Source of the DNA: CAWELS01 sp964468205
Lineage (GTDB): Bacteria > Acidobacteriota > Terriglobia > Bryobacterales > Bryobacteraceae
Reading direction: 5' to 3'
Assembly (NCBI GenBank): GCA_964468205.1
Contig: CAYXVG010000026.1
Coordinates: 25,585 to 89,584 of the forward strand
Length of the DNA: 64,000 bases
Made by a program: the position numbers and the translations under genes. This document shows positions 36,338 to 46,159 of this stretch, one piece after another (position 1 is the stretch's first letter; the number at the start of each line of letters is the position of its first letter). The notes under the pieces were generated by a model. It worked only from the letters and a program-made list of their open reading frames with translations, searched no databases and had not been told where the DNA came from.

Positions 36338-36772
36338 ATGAAAATGTGGGCAACGGTGGTGTCATGCGCTGCGGTGGCGGTCCTCCTGGCTGGTTGCGGC
36401 GAGACGGCGGATGAATCTGGCACAGGAGCGGAGGATGTCGAAAGGGAAACTCGGGAAGCCATGGAAACCACGCGGGAATTCCTATCGGAAGAGAGGAAAG
36501 AATACATGGCGAAGATGGAGAAGCAGATGAGCGCCTTAAAGACCCAGATCCAGGAACTCAGAGAGGAGGCCGAGCAGGCACAAGAGAAGCAGAAGATGGA
36601 AATAATGGAGGATGTCCAGGAGTTGGAATTGAAGTACGAGGATGCCCGGGAGAGCATGAATGAGATGAGTTCGTCGAGCGAGGAGGCCTGGGAGGAGATG
36701 AAGTCGGGCCTGGAAGCGGCAGTCGAGGAGTTGGAAGAGGCCTATGGCCGCGCCCGCTCGCAACTGTCGTGA
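36338..36772 (+). CDS. Coiled-coil lipoprotein
   Basis: 144 residues. ATG follows AAGGAGATG with good spacing. Lipoprotein signal with lipobox LAGC at ~18-21, then a long charged helix rich in Glu, Met, Gln and Lys (~40-140) with heptad-like spacing, typical of a coiled coil. It resembles Lpp-like or apolipoprotein-like periplasmic spacers. Exact role unknown; envelope stabilisation is a guess. It begins the stress/carbohydrate island that runs to about 60 kb. Confidence 0.7.
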   Translation: MKMWATVVSCAAVAVLLAGCGETADESGTGAEDVERETREAMETTREFLSEERKEYMAKMEKQMSALKTQIQELREEAEQAQEKQKMEIMEDVQELELKYEDARESMNEMSSSSEEAWEEMKSGLEAAVEELEEAYGRARSQLS

Positions 36773-36802
36773 TGGAACCAGGCAGCACAGGTCCTTGCGG
36801 CG

Positions 36803-37705
36803 GTGTTGAAAACGAAACGGAACGGTGAATACTGGCTGGTTTCTCAGCCGGATCATGCATGGCTGTCGGGCACACTGGCAGCGTACTGGGGGACCGGCGA
36901 GTTCCGCTCCCCCGGACACTTCGCTCCTTTCGGCGAGCCAGAACGGCTGCGTGCGGAGACGGTGCTGGCCATTGCCGAGCATGATAATGGCTGGTGGGAA
37001 TGGGAAGCCGCACCGCCGCTGGCCGAGGATGGTCTCCCAAGGGACCTTAGGGATGTACTGAATGACCAGCAGGAGGCAATGAAGCGCTGGCGGCTCGGAG
37101 TTCCGCGCCTGCGGGAACTCCATCCGTACGCCTCCCTGCTCATCAGTTACCACGCGAACTGGCTTTACGCACCGAAGGCCGGATTGGATGCTCCGGCGAA
37201 ATTCAGCCATAGTGTAACGGTTCAGGCAAAGGAAGAATCAGAGGAGACCGCGTCTGTTCGGGACTTTCTGAGCGAGCTTAGCTCTCAGCAGGCAGAACTC
37301 GCGACCCGGGTGAAAAGCACCGAGTTTAGTGAGGCTCTTGCCGCGGCGCATCTCGACCCGCACATACGGCTGCTACAACTTGCCGACGCTATGTCGCTCG
37401 CCCTCTGTTCAACGATGATCCGGCCAGCGGAGGGCAATGCAAACGGATTCGGCGAGGATGTCTTGCGCTTCGACAATACGCCAAGGTCGAGCGCGGAAGA
37501 CGTGGTCAGTATCACATGGGAGCCGGCCGGGGAACGCCAGATCGTATGCCGCCCCTATCCGTTTTGCACCGATCCCCTCGAGGTTCATGCGCCCGTGCGC
37601 ATTGTTGCCGAGGGAGCAGCGCCCGCTGGCGAGCGGTTTCATTCGTGGTGGCAGACCGTCGGGAAACAGCCGGTCCGCTATGAACTTCGCTCACGCCCCA
37701 CGTGA
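36803..37705 (+). CDS. DUF3891 family protein
   Basis: 300 residues from a GTG at 36803 with no strong ribosome site. Family features are the N-terminal QPDHAWLSGTLAAYWG, the central IAEHDNGWWEW with a conserved acidic/His pair, YASLLISYHANWLY and the C-terminal beta region ending in FHSWWQTVG. DUF3891 proteins have an HD-domain-like core of conserved His/Asp residues; function is not known. It starts 30 bp after the lipoprotein gene and may be co-transcribed. No signal peptide. Confidence 0.8.
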   Translation: MLKTKRNGEYWLVSQPDHAWLSGTLAAYWGTGEFRSPGHFAPFGEPERLRAETVLAIAEHDNGWWEWEAAPPLAEDGLPRDLRDVLNDQQEAMKRWRLGVPRLRELHPYASLLISYHANWLYAPKAGLDAPAKFSHSVTVQAKEESEETASVRDFLSELSSQQAELATRVKSTEFSEALAAAHLDPHIRLLQLADAMSLALCSTMIRPAEGNANGFGEDVLRFDNTPRSSAEDVVSITWEPAGERQIVCRPYPFCTDPLEVHAPVRIVAEGAAPAGERFHSWWQTVGKQPVRYELRSRPT

Positions 37706-37762
37706 AGCCTTGACGATCTCCGGCCGGCATAAGCTCAACGCAGAAGCTTCCAGGATCCTCCT

Positions 37763-40228
37763 TCACCTGCGAACGGTCGCCCCGGAACTCAGGGCTATTT
37801 CCTTCTTCTCTCCTTCCCGGAGCTCGTAGGTCTCATCCCGGTAACCAATGGAGATTGGTCCTGCTTTGGAGGGCAACGCTTCCACGATGAGGGAATCCGA
37901 AGTTACGGTCACGCTGAGAGAATGATTGCGATAGCGAAGCTTCATCGAGAGCCGGCGGATCTCTTTCGGCAGGCACGGGTTGAAGCGAAGCACACCTCCG
38001 CGTGGCTCCAGGCCCGTGAAGCAACGGTGAACCAGGTCAACTGATCCGGCCATTGCACCTAAGTGAATCCCCTCGGGCGTTGTTCCGCCCTGGATGTCCG
38101 TTATGTCGGTTTTGAGGGCTTCCAGAAACAGTTGCCGCGAACGAAGCCGGTCAGAACGGGCCAGCACCCAGCTATGAACAACCCTGCTGAGGGACGAGCC
38201 ATGGGAGGTTCGTTTCAGGTGATACTCGATGTTCCTCGGGATTGTCTGCCTGGAGAATGGATAGTCCAGCCGCTCGAAGAGCTCTGCGAGTTCTTCAGCG
38301 GAGAAGAGATAGAACAGCATCAGGACGTCGGCCTGTTTGGACACCTGGTAACGATTCGGCGTGTCGTCCTCAGCTTCGAGAATGCGGTCCAGTCGTTGGA
38401 CGTCTCCGTACTTGCGCCGATAACCTTCCCAGTCGAACTCCTTTAGGCCGTCGAATCCTTCGAATTGTGTCAGGACATCTTCCTCCACGAAGACGAGCCT
38501 CATCCGGCGGCTGATCTCGTCCCACCGCTCGAGTTCTCTTTCACTGAGGTCCAGTAGCTCGCGGATATCGCGTCTTCGGTCCGCAGCAAGCAGATCGAGG
38601 ACGTCAAGCGCCCGCCACAACACCCAAGCGGCCATGAAGTTGGTATAGCTGTTGTTTTTCAGCCCTTTGCCAGTTTGGCCGGGGTAGTCCTCGTGGTATT
38701 CGTCCGGCCCCATCACGCCAGAGATTTCGTAGCGGCCCAACTGCTCGTTGTACTGAGCGATGCTGCTCCAGAACCGGGCAATTTCGAGGATGAGTTCGGC
38801 GCCGTAGAAGGAGAGGAATTCAACATCCCTCGTCACTTCGAAATACCGCCAAGCGTTGTAGACGATCGCGGAATTCACGTGGCGCTGGCGATGGCTGTTG
38901 TCCGGGTTCCAGCGTCCCGACTGGGGGTTCAGATGCAGCTTCTGTGTTTCCTCTCGCCCGTTGCTGCCGCTTTGCCAGGGAAACATCGCTCCGCGGAAGC
39001 CAGCAGCCTTAGCCGCCGCACGCGCTTCACCCAGACGCCGGTATCTGTATTTCAACAACGAGCGCGTCGCCTGCGGCAAGCGGAGGTTAAAAATCGGGAA
39101 AATGAATAGCTCATCCCAAAAAATGTGGCCGCGATAAGCCTCTCCATGCCAACCGCGCGACGGGACACCCACATCCAGATCCATTGTGTGCATGGACACA
39201 GTCTGGAGCAGGTGGAAGACGTGGAGACGCAGTGCGAGCGGTATGAGATCCGCCTCCGAACTATCGTCGCTTTGCTCCACCTCTATAGCAAAGCGCCGCC
39301 ACAGCCTCTCCCAGGCTTTGGCATGACTGGACACGAGGTCGTCAAACGGCCCAGCCTTGCGGGCCGCCTCCGCGGCCTCCAATCCGCACTCGCTGATGGC
39401 GGTGTCTCGAGACGTATACAAAGCAACGGTTTTTTCGATCTGGATTCTTGAGTTCCGCTCTACTTTGAGTACCGTTTCTTGGGCCGCATACCCCGCGGCC
39501 TGGATTGTCCGCGACGGCTCCTCAGCCGACTCACCACGGCGAATTATGGTGGTTCGCGCGGCTTCCGCAACTCGCAGATGCGACTGAGTTGTTTCGACCT
39601 CGAGGAGCAGAATATGACCGCTGTCGGCGGCAAGACCGCTACGCAGTGGCGCAAGATGTCTTCCGTTCAGCTTTTGGTACCGTTCCACACCTTCGTTTTC
39701 GACCCGGCCATCGAGCGCGGAGCGGATCGTCATCCGGCCGGACCAATTCTCCGGTGTGATGACAATTCTTTCCGCGGCCAGATGTTGATTCTGCATGTGG
39801 ACCAGGCGAGCGCACTCCAAGGTCGTTTCCCGCTCTTCCAGATCACGGATGCGAACAGTCCTGCGAAGCAAACCCTCGCGGAGATTCAACTCTTGCCGGT
39901 ACGACAGGATCTCAAATGAATGCGGATCGAACCATCCACCGTCTTCGATCCGAAACGAAACGGGAAGCCAGTTTGGCAGGTTGACGAGATCTTCGTTCTC
40001 GACGACGCGACCTGATATCTCGGTTTCGAGCCGGTTGTAGCCGCCAGCTAAGTAAGTGCCAGGATAGTGAATACCGTCCGCCGAGGCTTCCGCTCGCGCG
40101 CCCCGGGTGGCGAAGTAGCCGTTTCCGAGAGTGCACAGCGCCTCCCGGAGGCCCTCTCTTTCGGGGTTGCAGTCAGAGTAAACGAGAGACCAGTTGTTTT
40201 TCTCAGCATCAGCGAATGCCATCTTCAC
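37763..40228 (-). CDS. GH65 disaccharide phosphorylase
   Basis: 821 residues from a GTG at 40228 that overlaps the OtsB stop (GTGA); an ATG at 40222 is also possible. Motifs: NGYFATRGARAE near the N-terminus, SMHTMDLDVGVPSRGWHGEAYRGHIFWDELF, FPWQSGSNGREETQ, and GVMGPDEYHEDY with the catalytic acid at about Glu510. The phosphate-binding HGSSLS motif lies in KRTSHGSSLSRVVHSW. Family members (trehalose, maltose, kojibiose phosphorylases) cleave a disaccharide with phosphate to beta-glucose-1-phosphate and glucose. Linkage specificity cannot be set by eye; the neighbour OtsB favours trehalose or trehalose-6-phosphate. Beta-phosphoglucomutase lies 2.2 kb away. Confidence 0.9.
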   Translation of the reverse strand: MKMAFADAEKNNWSLVYSDCNPEREGLREALCTLGNGYFATRGARAEASADGIHYPGTYLAGGYNRLETEISGRVVENEDLVNLPNWLPVSFRIEDGGWFDPHSFEILSYRQELNLREGLLRRTVRIRDLEERETTLECARLVHMQNQHLAAERIVITPENWSGRMTIRSALDGRVENEGVERYQKLNGRHLAPLRSGLAADSGHILLLEVETTQSHLRVAEAARTTIIRRGESAEEPSRTIQAAGYAAQETVLKVERNSRIQIEKTVALYTSRDTAISECGLEAAEAARKAGPFDDLVSSHAKAWERLWRRFAIEVEQSDDSSEADLIPLALRLHVFHLLQTVSMHTMDLDVGVPSRGWHGEAYRGHIFWDELFIFPIFNLRLPQATRSLLKYRYRRLGEARAAAKAAGFRGAMFPWQSGSNGREETQKLHLNPQSGRWNPDNSHRQRHVNSAIVYNAWRYFEVTRDVEFLSFYGAELILEIARFWSSIAQYNEQLGRYEISGVMGPDEYHEDYPGQTGKGLKNNSYTNFMAAWVLWRALDVLDLLAADRRRDIRELLDLSERELERWDEISRRMRLVFVEEDVLTQFEGFDGLKEFDWEGYRRKYGDVQRLDRILEAEDDTPNRYQVSKQADVLMLFYLFSAEELAELFERLDYPFSRQTIPRNIEYHLKRTSHGSSLSRVVHSWVLARSDRLRSRQLFLEALKTDITDIQGGTTPEGIHLGAMAGSVDLVHRCFTGLEPRGGVLRFNPCLPKEIRRLSMKLRYRNHSLSVTVTSDSLIVEALPSKAGPISIGYRDETYELREGEKKEIALSSGATVRR

Positions 40229-41043
40229 TCACCACGCAGTTCGGCCAACTTGACAAGGAATCGGCGCACTTCTTCAGTGCTGTCGAGCACGAAATGGGCC
40301 AGGGATTCACTCGACTCCTCGTCCCGCACCAGTACGCCAACTCCGTCATCCTGGATTTCCGCGAAGGCGTCTTCATCGGTTGTGTCGTCTCCGATGTAAA
40401 TTGGGACACAGCCCGGTTTGTCCGCTTCAATCAACTCATGAATCCTGCGAACCGCTTTACCCTTATCCCAATCGAGACTCGGCCTGAGTTCGTAGATCTT
40501 CTTCCCGACACTTCGCCGGAGCCCGGGATGGTCTCGCGAAACCCCGTCTACGGCCTGGCTAACCACGTCGATGAAATTATCCGGGACGTTCCGGTAGTGT
40601 ACGGCTAGGGCGAATCTCTTCCGTTCCACCTTCGCTCCGGGTACGGCACGTAGTATCGTCCGCAAGATGCTCTCCGCGCTATCGAGCAGGGGATAGTAGC
40701 CCCAGGCGTCTTCAAAATCGAAATGCTCGCCGGATGGAGATTCGATCTCGTAGCCGTGGCTCCCCGCATAGTACACCTGTCGGAGGCCTACCAAAGCCCG
40801 GACATCATTCAAATCGCGGCCACTCACAATCGCCACCGGACTCGTAGACACGAGCCCGCGAATGGAGTCTCGTGTCTGTTCACTAAGGCTTGCGTCTTCG
40901 GGATCGGCAACGATGGGAGTTAGTGTGCCATCGTAATCCAGACATACGAGAAGCGGCCGTCCGGAAAGACGCGCGGCGACTTCGTCGAACTGCTTAAGAG
41001 CGTTCGGCAAGCTGGTGACATCGTTGGTTTTGACCGCGTCCAT
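40225..41043 (-). CDS. otsB: Trehalose-6-phosphate phosphatase
   Basis: 272 residues from the ATG at 41043, with GGAGG about ten nucleotides upstream; a GTG at 41046 overlaps the preceding stop. HAD phosphatase with DYDGTLTP (nucleophile Asp and acid Asp), SGRDLNDVRALVG, the KxxYELRP segment before WDKGKAV and GDDTTDEDAF for magnesium. This matches OtsB, which removes phosphate from trehalose-6-phosphate. No OtsA is in the window. It overlaps GH65 by 4 bp, so the two are translated together; phosphatase and phosphorylase in tandem would make and then use free disaccharide. Confidence 0.88.
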   Translation of the reverse strand: MDAVKTNDVTSLPNALKQFDEVAARLSGRPLLVCLDYDGTLTPIVADPEDASLSEQTRDSIRGLVSTSPVAIVSGRDLNDVRALVGLRQVYYAGSHGYEIESPSGEHFDFEDAWGYYPLLDSAESILRTILRAVPGAKVERKRFALAVHYRNVPDNFIDVVSQAVDGVSRDHPGLRRSVGKKIYELRPSLDWDKGKAVRRIHELIEADKPGCVPIYIGDDTTDEDAFAEIQDDGVGVLVRDEESSESLAHFVLDSTEEVRRFLVKLAELRGE

Positions 41044-41312
41044 CACGATGACGCCTCCGTGTGATCGCTGCTGTTTCGTTTGTGGCCCTCAATCGACACT
41101 CCCAGGATAAGAACCGCACCGGCAGTAAGGATGATCCCGCCAGCGGTTGGCGGCAAGGATACTACTCGGCGCCCTTCGGCTGTACCGGCCGAAAAAGGAC
41201 CAATCTTGGGCAGTTGACGTTCCATGGTGGTGATCGCGGCCCTCCCGTAGTTCGGGACCGCCGTACCGACTGCGACGAGAAGGATTCCGAAGATGGTCAC
41301 AGGTATTCTCAT
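41043..41312 (-). CDS. DUF3185-like small membrane protein
   Basis: 89 residues, two hydrophobic helices: ITIFGILLVAVGTAV-type at the N-terminus and GGIILTAGAVLILGVS at ~58-74, with a loop ending in PPTAGG. The pattern fits DUF3185 membrane proteins of unknown function. The stop overlaps the OtsB ATG by 1 bp, so it leads the DUF3185-OtsB-GH65 operon. ATG preceded by GAGAGGAT. Confidence 0.7.
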   Translation of the reverse strand: MRIPVTIFGILLVAVGTAVPNYGRAAITTMERQLPKIGPFSAGTAEGRRVVSLPPTAGGIILTAGAVLILGVSIEGHKRNSSDHTEASS

Positions 41313-41460
41313 TTGCTGATCCTCTCCTCTCCATAAAGCCGATTACTCAGACGACCACGAAAGATGCGTCACTGTTTCAAGATTTCACAGGGCAGGGGTA
41401 AGCCTGATGAAACACTTCTCAGTCCTCTTCTATCCCCTTTGCGAGAGGAGGTTATCAGCT

Positions 41461-41793
41461 ATGAAGAAACTCAACTACTTAGGTATGATTCTCTGCGGTC
41501 TGCTCGTCGTGAGCGGCCCCGCGATTGCGCAGAATCAAATGGAGGGCGAGGACGAAGTGCAACTCATTAAGGGCCTTGATGGGGGGCTGTATGAACCCTA
41601 TTTGCCTTCTGTTGTCGAAGAGGTGCAAACGGCCTTGACCAACGAAGGTCTGTACCAAGGCGAGATCGACGGCGTGCTCGACAATGAAACGATGGAAGCT
41701 ATTGCGGAATATCAGAAGCAGCACGGCATCATGATAAGCGGCGTTCCGTCACCGGAAACAAGAGAATCTCTCCTCGGCGAAGAATCCGCATAA
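41461..41793 (+). CDS. Secreted peptidoglycan-binding domain protein
   Basis: 110 residues from the ATG at 41461 after GAGAGGAGG. Signal peptide (1-23, ending AIAQ). The mature part is a single PG_binding_1 domain, with VVEEVQTALTNEGLYQGEIDGVLDNETMEAIAEYQKQHGI and a terminal LLGEE. It should bind cell-wall peptidoglycan in the periplasm; there is no catalytic domain. It stands alone, 57 bp before sodC on the same strand. Confidence 0.88.
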   Translation: MKKLNYLGMILCGLLVVSGPAIAQNQMEGEDEVQLIKGLDGGLYEPYLPSVVEEVQTALTNEGLYQGEIDGVLDNETMEAIAEYQKQHGIMISGVPSPETRESLLGEESA

Positions 41794-41850
41794 CGCCGGT
41801 AAGTTGTCGTCTCACGATGCCAAAGCTGTGTTCATACAGGGAGGTTCTCG

Positions 41851-42411
41851 ATGTTCAAAACCGCAATGGGCTTGATTGGAATTTTGCTTGCAGGTGCAAG
41901 TGCTTGCCGCAACCTCAATGTACCGACAGTGGAAGAGCAAGCGCGTGCCGAACTCATCGACTCAGAAAACCAAATCGTAGGTACGGTGACGCTTACCCAG
42001 ACGAGCGAAGGAGTAAACATCGTGCTGAGTCTCGTGAATCTTCCACCGGGTGAACACGCTTTACACATTCACGAGAATGGCCAATGCACACCGCCCGATT
42101 TCGAATCAGCCGGCGGCCACCTCGCCTTGCCGGGCCAGAAGCACGGTTTTGCAGTGGAAGGGGGACCGCACCTGGGCGACATGCGGAACTTGATGGTCTC
42201 CGATGACGGTACCGCCGAGATTCAGCGAACGGTCGATGGCGCCACGTTGGGGGAAGGGGAGCGCTCGCTCATGAATCGGGCAATTGTAATTCATGCCGAA
42301 CCGGATGACTATGAGACTCAGCCATCCGGTGCAGCAGGAGCGCGGATCACATGTGGCGTGATTACGCCGGGATCCGGTGGAGTCGGTTATCCAAAACATC
42401 CGCTACCGTAG
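41851..42411 (+). CDS. sodC: Cu/Zn superoxide dismutase, secreted lipoprotein
   Basis: 186 residues after GGAGG. N-terminal hydrophobic leader with a possible lipobox at Cys19. All metal ligands are present: copper H72, H74 (in LHIHENG), H148, bridging H90 (GGH), zinc H98 (QKHGF), H107 (PHLGDM) and D110. Cys79 and Cys168 form the expected disulfide. Periplasmic SOD that protects the envelope from superoxide. A related but ligand-free protein lies at 50128-50706. Convergent with the beta-phosphoglucomutase gene, 14 bp apart. Confidence 0.93.
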   Translation: MFKTAMGLIGILLAGASACRNLNVPTVEEQARAELIDSENQIVGTVTLTQTSEGVNIVLSLVNLPPGEHALHIHENGQCTPPDFESAGGHLALPGQKHGFAVEGGPHLGDMRNLMVSDDGTAEIQRTVDGATLGEGERSLMNRAIVIHAEPDDYETQPSGAAGARITCGVITPGSGGVGYPKHPLP

Positions 42412-42425
42412 GCGAGGGGCTGAGC

Positions 42426-43199
42426 TTATTCCACCACAACATCACCAAGGTTCTTGAGGACAATGTCCGCTCCATGACGTGCAAGAGTCTCGCGGTCCCC
42501 ACTCTCACTGATTCCGACAACGAGTCCGAATTCACCTCGCCGTCCGGCCTCAACCCCGGCGGCGGCGTCTTCTACGACGAGGGCCCGTTCCGGTTTCACG
42601 GCGAGCCTGCGAGCCGCCTCCAGAAACGTTGCGGGATCTGGCTTGCCCGCCAAACCGGCTTCACTGGCCGTGATCCCATCCACCCTCACGTCGAAAACGT
42701 CTGTCAATCCGGAAGCTTCCAAGACGGCTCCACAGTTCTTACTCGATGAGACAACCGCAGTTTGAAAACCTTTTTTGCGGAGATCGCGGATCAGGCGGAC
42801 AGACGGTCCAAACACCTCGACCCCGTCCGTCTCCAGCCGCTCGCGGAGAATCTCATTCTTGCGGTTGCCAAGCCCGCAGATTGTCTCCACCCCTGGAGGA
42901 TCGTCTTCGTCTCCCCACTCCAAGTGGATCCCTCTTGACTCCAGAAAGCTCCTGACCCCTTCATAGCGCGGTTTACCGTCGACGTATTGCTTGTAGTCTC
43001 CATCGGCGTCAAATGGTTCAAACGGAATCTGAACCCTCCGGCTCAGTCGCTCGAGATAATTGTCGAACAATGTCTTCCACGCCGCCGCATGGACCTTTGC
43101 CGTCTTGGTTACAACACCGTCGAGGTCAAAGAGAACAGCGTCAAAACCCTTTCGAGAAATTGTCAGCGCGGGATTTGGTTGTCGTTTGGCAGTAGACAT
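42426..43199 (-). CDS. pgmB: Beta-phosphoglucomutase family HAD enzyme
   Basis: 257 residues. HAD motifs: DLDGVVTKTAKVHAAAWK (nucleophile Asp, acid Asp replaced by Gly-Val region typical of PGM-like sequences starting FDLDGVVT), TAVVSSSKN (motif II) and EDAAAGVEAGR (motif IV), with KP in GLAGKPDPATF. It converts beta-glucose-1-phosphate to glucose-6-phosphate. With the GH65 phosphorylase nearby this completes disaccharide phosphorolysis into glycolysis, where the phosphofructokinase at 51-52 kb would act. It lies 15 bp downstream of the UPF0182 gene, so probably co-transcribed with it. Confidence 0.88.
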   Translation of the reverse strand: MSTAKRQPNPALTISRKGFDAVLFDLDGVVTKTAKVHAAAWKTLFDNYLERLSRRVQIPFEPFDADGDYKQYVDGKPRYEGVRSFLESRGIHLEWGDEDDPPGVETICGLGNRKNEILRERLETDGVEVFGPSVRLIRDLRKKGFQTAVVSSSKNCGAVLEASGLTDVFDVRVDGITASEAGLAGKPDPATFLEAARRLAVKPERALVVEDAAAGVEAGRRGEFGLVVGISESGDRETLARHGADIVLKNLGDVVVE

Positions 43200-43214
43200 G
43201 CATTGGTCCTCGAT

Positions 43215-46046
43215 TTAGCTCGCGTCGTCTGACGGGAGGTCTTCGCTGGTGAGTTCCTCAATCGCTTGTTGCAGCCGTTTCAAAGCCGCGGCGGCTTCGT
43301 CAAACTCCCGTCGTCCCTGGTGGCGCAGATAGTCATCGAAGGCCCGCCGCGCTTCTTGTGCAGCGGCGCTCGGCGAGCGGCCGGACGTCATTGAAATCGC
43401 CGCCGGATCCAGAGCCTCATCATCTATAAGTCCGGCAATAGCTTCATCGAAAGACTCGGCGTAGCTCAGGTTGTTTTCGTGCATGACAACAACCAAGCGA
43501 AGCTCTGGATAGGCGGCCGTTTCGGCTTGAAGGTAGATTGGCTCAACATAGAGCAGAGTTTTGTCTATGGGGATGGCGAGCAGATTGCCGCGAATCACGC
43601 GCGACCCGCGTTGATCCCACAGACTGAGCTGTTCTGACAGAAATGCGTCCTGGTCGATCTTCGTCTCCACTTGCTGGGGGCCGGGGATCCGCCTCTCCTT
43701 CGGAAACTTGTAAGCCAGCAAGCGCCCATAATTCTCACCGTCGCACAAACCGGCAATCCAGCCTATGAGAACCTGACGGTTCTTTGGCGTGAATGGGAGG
43801 ATGGCCGTGAACTCGGGGGCCGTCGCGCTGGCTGGTTTCCACATGATGTAGTAAGGCTCCACCGGTTGAACGTCGCCGTAGTATTTCTCGGTAGCACGCA
43901 CCCAGAGATCCTCCTGGTTGTAGAAGACCTCAGGATTTGTCATGTGATATTTCGCATAAACCATGCCTTGCGCATGAAGAAGTTCATGAGGATAACGCAC
44001 ATGCGACCTCAAGTCTTCGGGCATATCGGAACGTGGCTGTAGTATTCCCGGGAATACACGATCCCATGCCTGCACCAGCGGGTCGTCCGGTGCATAAACG
44101 TAGAGAGCTACCTTGCCGGAATAGGCGTCTACCACTGCCTTGACGGAGTTCCTGACGTAGTTGGCTCCATCAAGATAGCTCTCGGAACTCGCTCCGAGAG
44201 CGATTGGCCTATCATTCGCTCGATACGGGATGATCTCCGTCGCCGCGAATGGCTCGCTGTAGGGGAAGTATTCTGAAACTGTATAGGCGTCGACAATCCA
44301 GTAGAGCTTTCCATCCGACAAAACGATGTAGGGGTCCTCGTCAAGTCTCAAGAAAGGCGCGATCGCCCCAACCCGTTCCCGTACGTTGCGGCGAAACAGA
44401 AGACGGCTCTTTGCGGTCGGATAGGAGGAGAGTAGAAAGCGGGTACCGTCAAACCTCCACCCGTAGATAATCTTCCGCCAAGCGTTGGATAGTTTGACAC
44501 CGCCGTCACCGGAGTAGTGGGTGTAGACGTTCTCATCGCCAGCCGGGTAGTTGAACTCAGGCTCGCTGCTATTCGCGATAACGGGCGACGTGGTGAGCTC
44601 TCCATAGTAGATCTCTGGACGTGTCACGGTGAGAGATTGATTCACCGACGTTGGCGGAATGTCTTTCACCAACAGCTTCGGCAGACCATCTGGAGTGAAG
44701 TCGCTGACTGGCGCCAATGTGATTCCATTCCCGTGAGTGTACTTAAACCGCTTGTTGACGAAGGTCTGGCTTTTGGGTGGAAGATTACCAGGGTTCATGT
44801 CGCGAGCGGCGACCATCATCTGCCGGTAGTCGCCGTCTATGTGGTACCGGTCGATATCCACTCCAGCAAATTCGTAATAAAGGCGAATCTCCTGGAACTG
44901 TTCATAGACAGAGTCGAGCGCGCGCGGATCCCAAAGCCGGACCTCAGAAAGTAGATCCTCGTTAGATTCCAGAATCTGCTCGCTAAGGGGCCCCATGGCT
45001 GGGAATTGCCGGACCTCAACTTTGTCCAGGTCAAAACCCAACCGCGTGAAACGGATATTGTGTTCGAGATAGGGAGCCTCCACGGTGATTTCGCTCGGCT
45101 GGACCTTAAGCCACTGTGCAAGCGCTGGCAGCGCTCCGACTAACAGCAGCCAAACGACGGCCAGAGCCGCCATCGGAGCAACCAAGGGAACAAGGTTCTG
45201 GGTCTGTTCTGCCGAGTTGACCAAAGGCTTGAGCCGGGCATGAAGGGTCCGCCTCACCGGCGGGAGGAGGAAAGCGAGAGCGAGAAGGGCGCACAGCGTA
45301 GCCACAACCCAGTAAGCAGGCATCCGGATGTTGACATCGGTCCAACCTGGACCGTAGACAGCTCCCAATTCGGAGTACATGAGATGGTAGCGGTCGAGAT
45401 ACTTCCCAAGCGCCAGCACGATTAGTCCGGCAGCGGCGACCACATACAGAGAGCGCAGCGGGCCATTAGCCGGATCCGAATGCCGGCTATCCTCCTCGCG
45501 CGCTGTTGAGTCGCGCGAGGCAAGCGCCAGCACAGCAGCCGCTCCGGCAATTAGAATTGTCAGTAAAAGGAGTTCCCATATTCTGTCCAGGAGCGGGAGC
45601 ACAAAGAAGTAGAAACCGGTGTCACGTCCGAGAACAGGGTCTAGGACGTCAGTTGTAACGCGATTTACATAGAGAGCGACCTGGCTCCACGACGCCCAGC
45701 CCCAGATGGCGCCGGCGGCAGCAGCCACGACCACGGGCCAATAGCGGAAACGTCTGGTGGAGGGCAAAGGCAACCAGACGACCAGGCCGGCAAGAATGCC
45801 GGCGGCGCTAGCGGCGACAATCGCCGTTCCCAATCTTATCAGGACCACCGTCCAGAATCGGGCTGCGTATCCCGCCGCCTCAAACCACAGCATCTCGCTC
45901 CAGAAGCTCATCAGCCCAAACAGCAGACTGGTAACGGCGATAACACCTATTCCGGCGGCGAGCTTCGTGAACTTCGACTCCTGCAGGCCACGTCCGAGAA
46001 GTAACGCGCCGCCGAAGATGCCAGCAAGTAACACTAAGATGTACAA
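43215..46046 (-). CDS. UPF0182 family large membrane protein
   Basis: 943 residues from the TTG at 46046, which follows GGGAGG by 6 nt; the GTG at 46088 in frame has no ribosome site. Seven hydrophobic segments fill the first ~330 residues (including FWSEMLWFEAAGYAARFW). A large extracytoplasmic domain follows, with the family blocks YLEHNIRFTRLGFDL, QEIRLYYEFAGVDIDRYHIDG, YTHGNGITLAPVSDFTPDGLP, YGELTTSPVIANSSEPEFNYPAGDEN and PVEPYYIMWK. COG1615/UPF0182 function is unknown. The C-terminus has a charged alpha-helical tail. Often found with stress and envelope genes, as here. Confidence 0.92.
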   Translation of the reverse strand: MYILVLLAGIFGGALLLGRGLQESKFTKLAAGIGVIAVTSLLFGLMSFWSEMLWFEAAGYAARFWTVVLIRLGTAIVAASAAGILAGLVVWLPLPSTRRFRYWPVVVAAAAGAIWGWASWSQVALYVNRVTTDVLDPVLGRDTGFYFFVLPLLDRIWELLLLTILIAGAAAVLALASRDSTAREEDSRHSDPANGPLRSLYVVAAAGLIVLALGKYLDRYHLMYSELGAVYGPGWTDVNIRMPAYWVVATLCALLALAFLLPPVRRTLHARLKPLVNSAEQTQNLVPLVAPMAALAVVWLLLVGALPALAQWLKVQPSEITVEAPYLEHNIRFTRLGFDLDKVEVRQFPAMGPLSEQILESNEDLLSEVRLWDPRALDSVYEQFQEIRLYYEFAGVDIDRYHIDGDYRQMMVAARDMNPGNLPPKSQTFVNKRFKYTHGNGITLAPVSDFTPDGLPKLLVKDIPPTSVNQSLTVTRPEIYYGELTTSPVIANSSEPEFNYPAGDENVYTHYSGDGGVKLSNAWRKIIYGWRFDGTRFLLSSYPTAKSRLLFRRNVRERVGAIAPFLRLDEDPYIVLSDGKLYWIVDAYTVSEYFPYSEPFAATEIIPYRANDRPIALGASSESYLDGANYVRNSVKAVVDAYSGKVALYVYAPDDPLVQAWDRVFPGILQPRSDMPEDLRSHVRYPHELLHAQGMVYAKYHMTNPEVFYNQEDLWVRATEKYYGDVQPVEPYYIMWKPASATAPEFTAILPFTPKNRQVLIGWIAGLCDGENYGRLLAYKFPKERRIPGPQQVETKIDQDAFLSEQLSLWDQRGSRVIRGNLLAIPIDKTLLYVEPIYLQAETAAYPELRLVVVMHENNLSYAESFDEAIAGLIDDEALDPAAISMTSGRSPSAAAQEARRAFDDYLRHQGRREFDEAAAALKRLQQAIEELTSEDLPSDDAS

Positions 46047-46159
46047 GTCAAACCTCCCTAAAGGTGAGCTTTGCCCCTCGGGTGACACCAGGGCGAAGCC
46101 GGTGTTTCACGGCGAAGGCGAAGACGGCGCCGCTCGGAAGCACCAGCCGAGCGACAAGC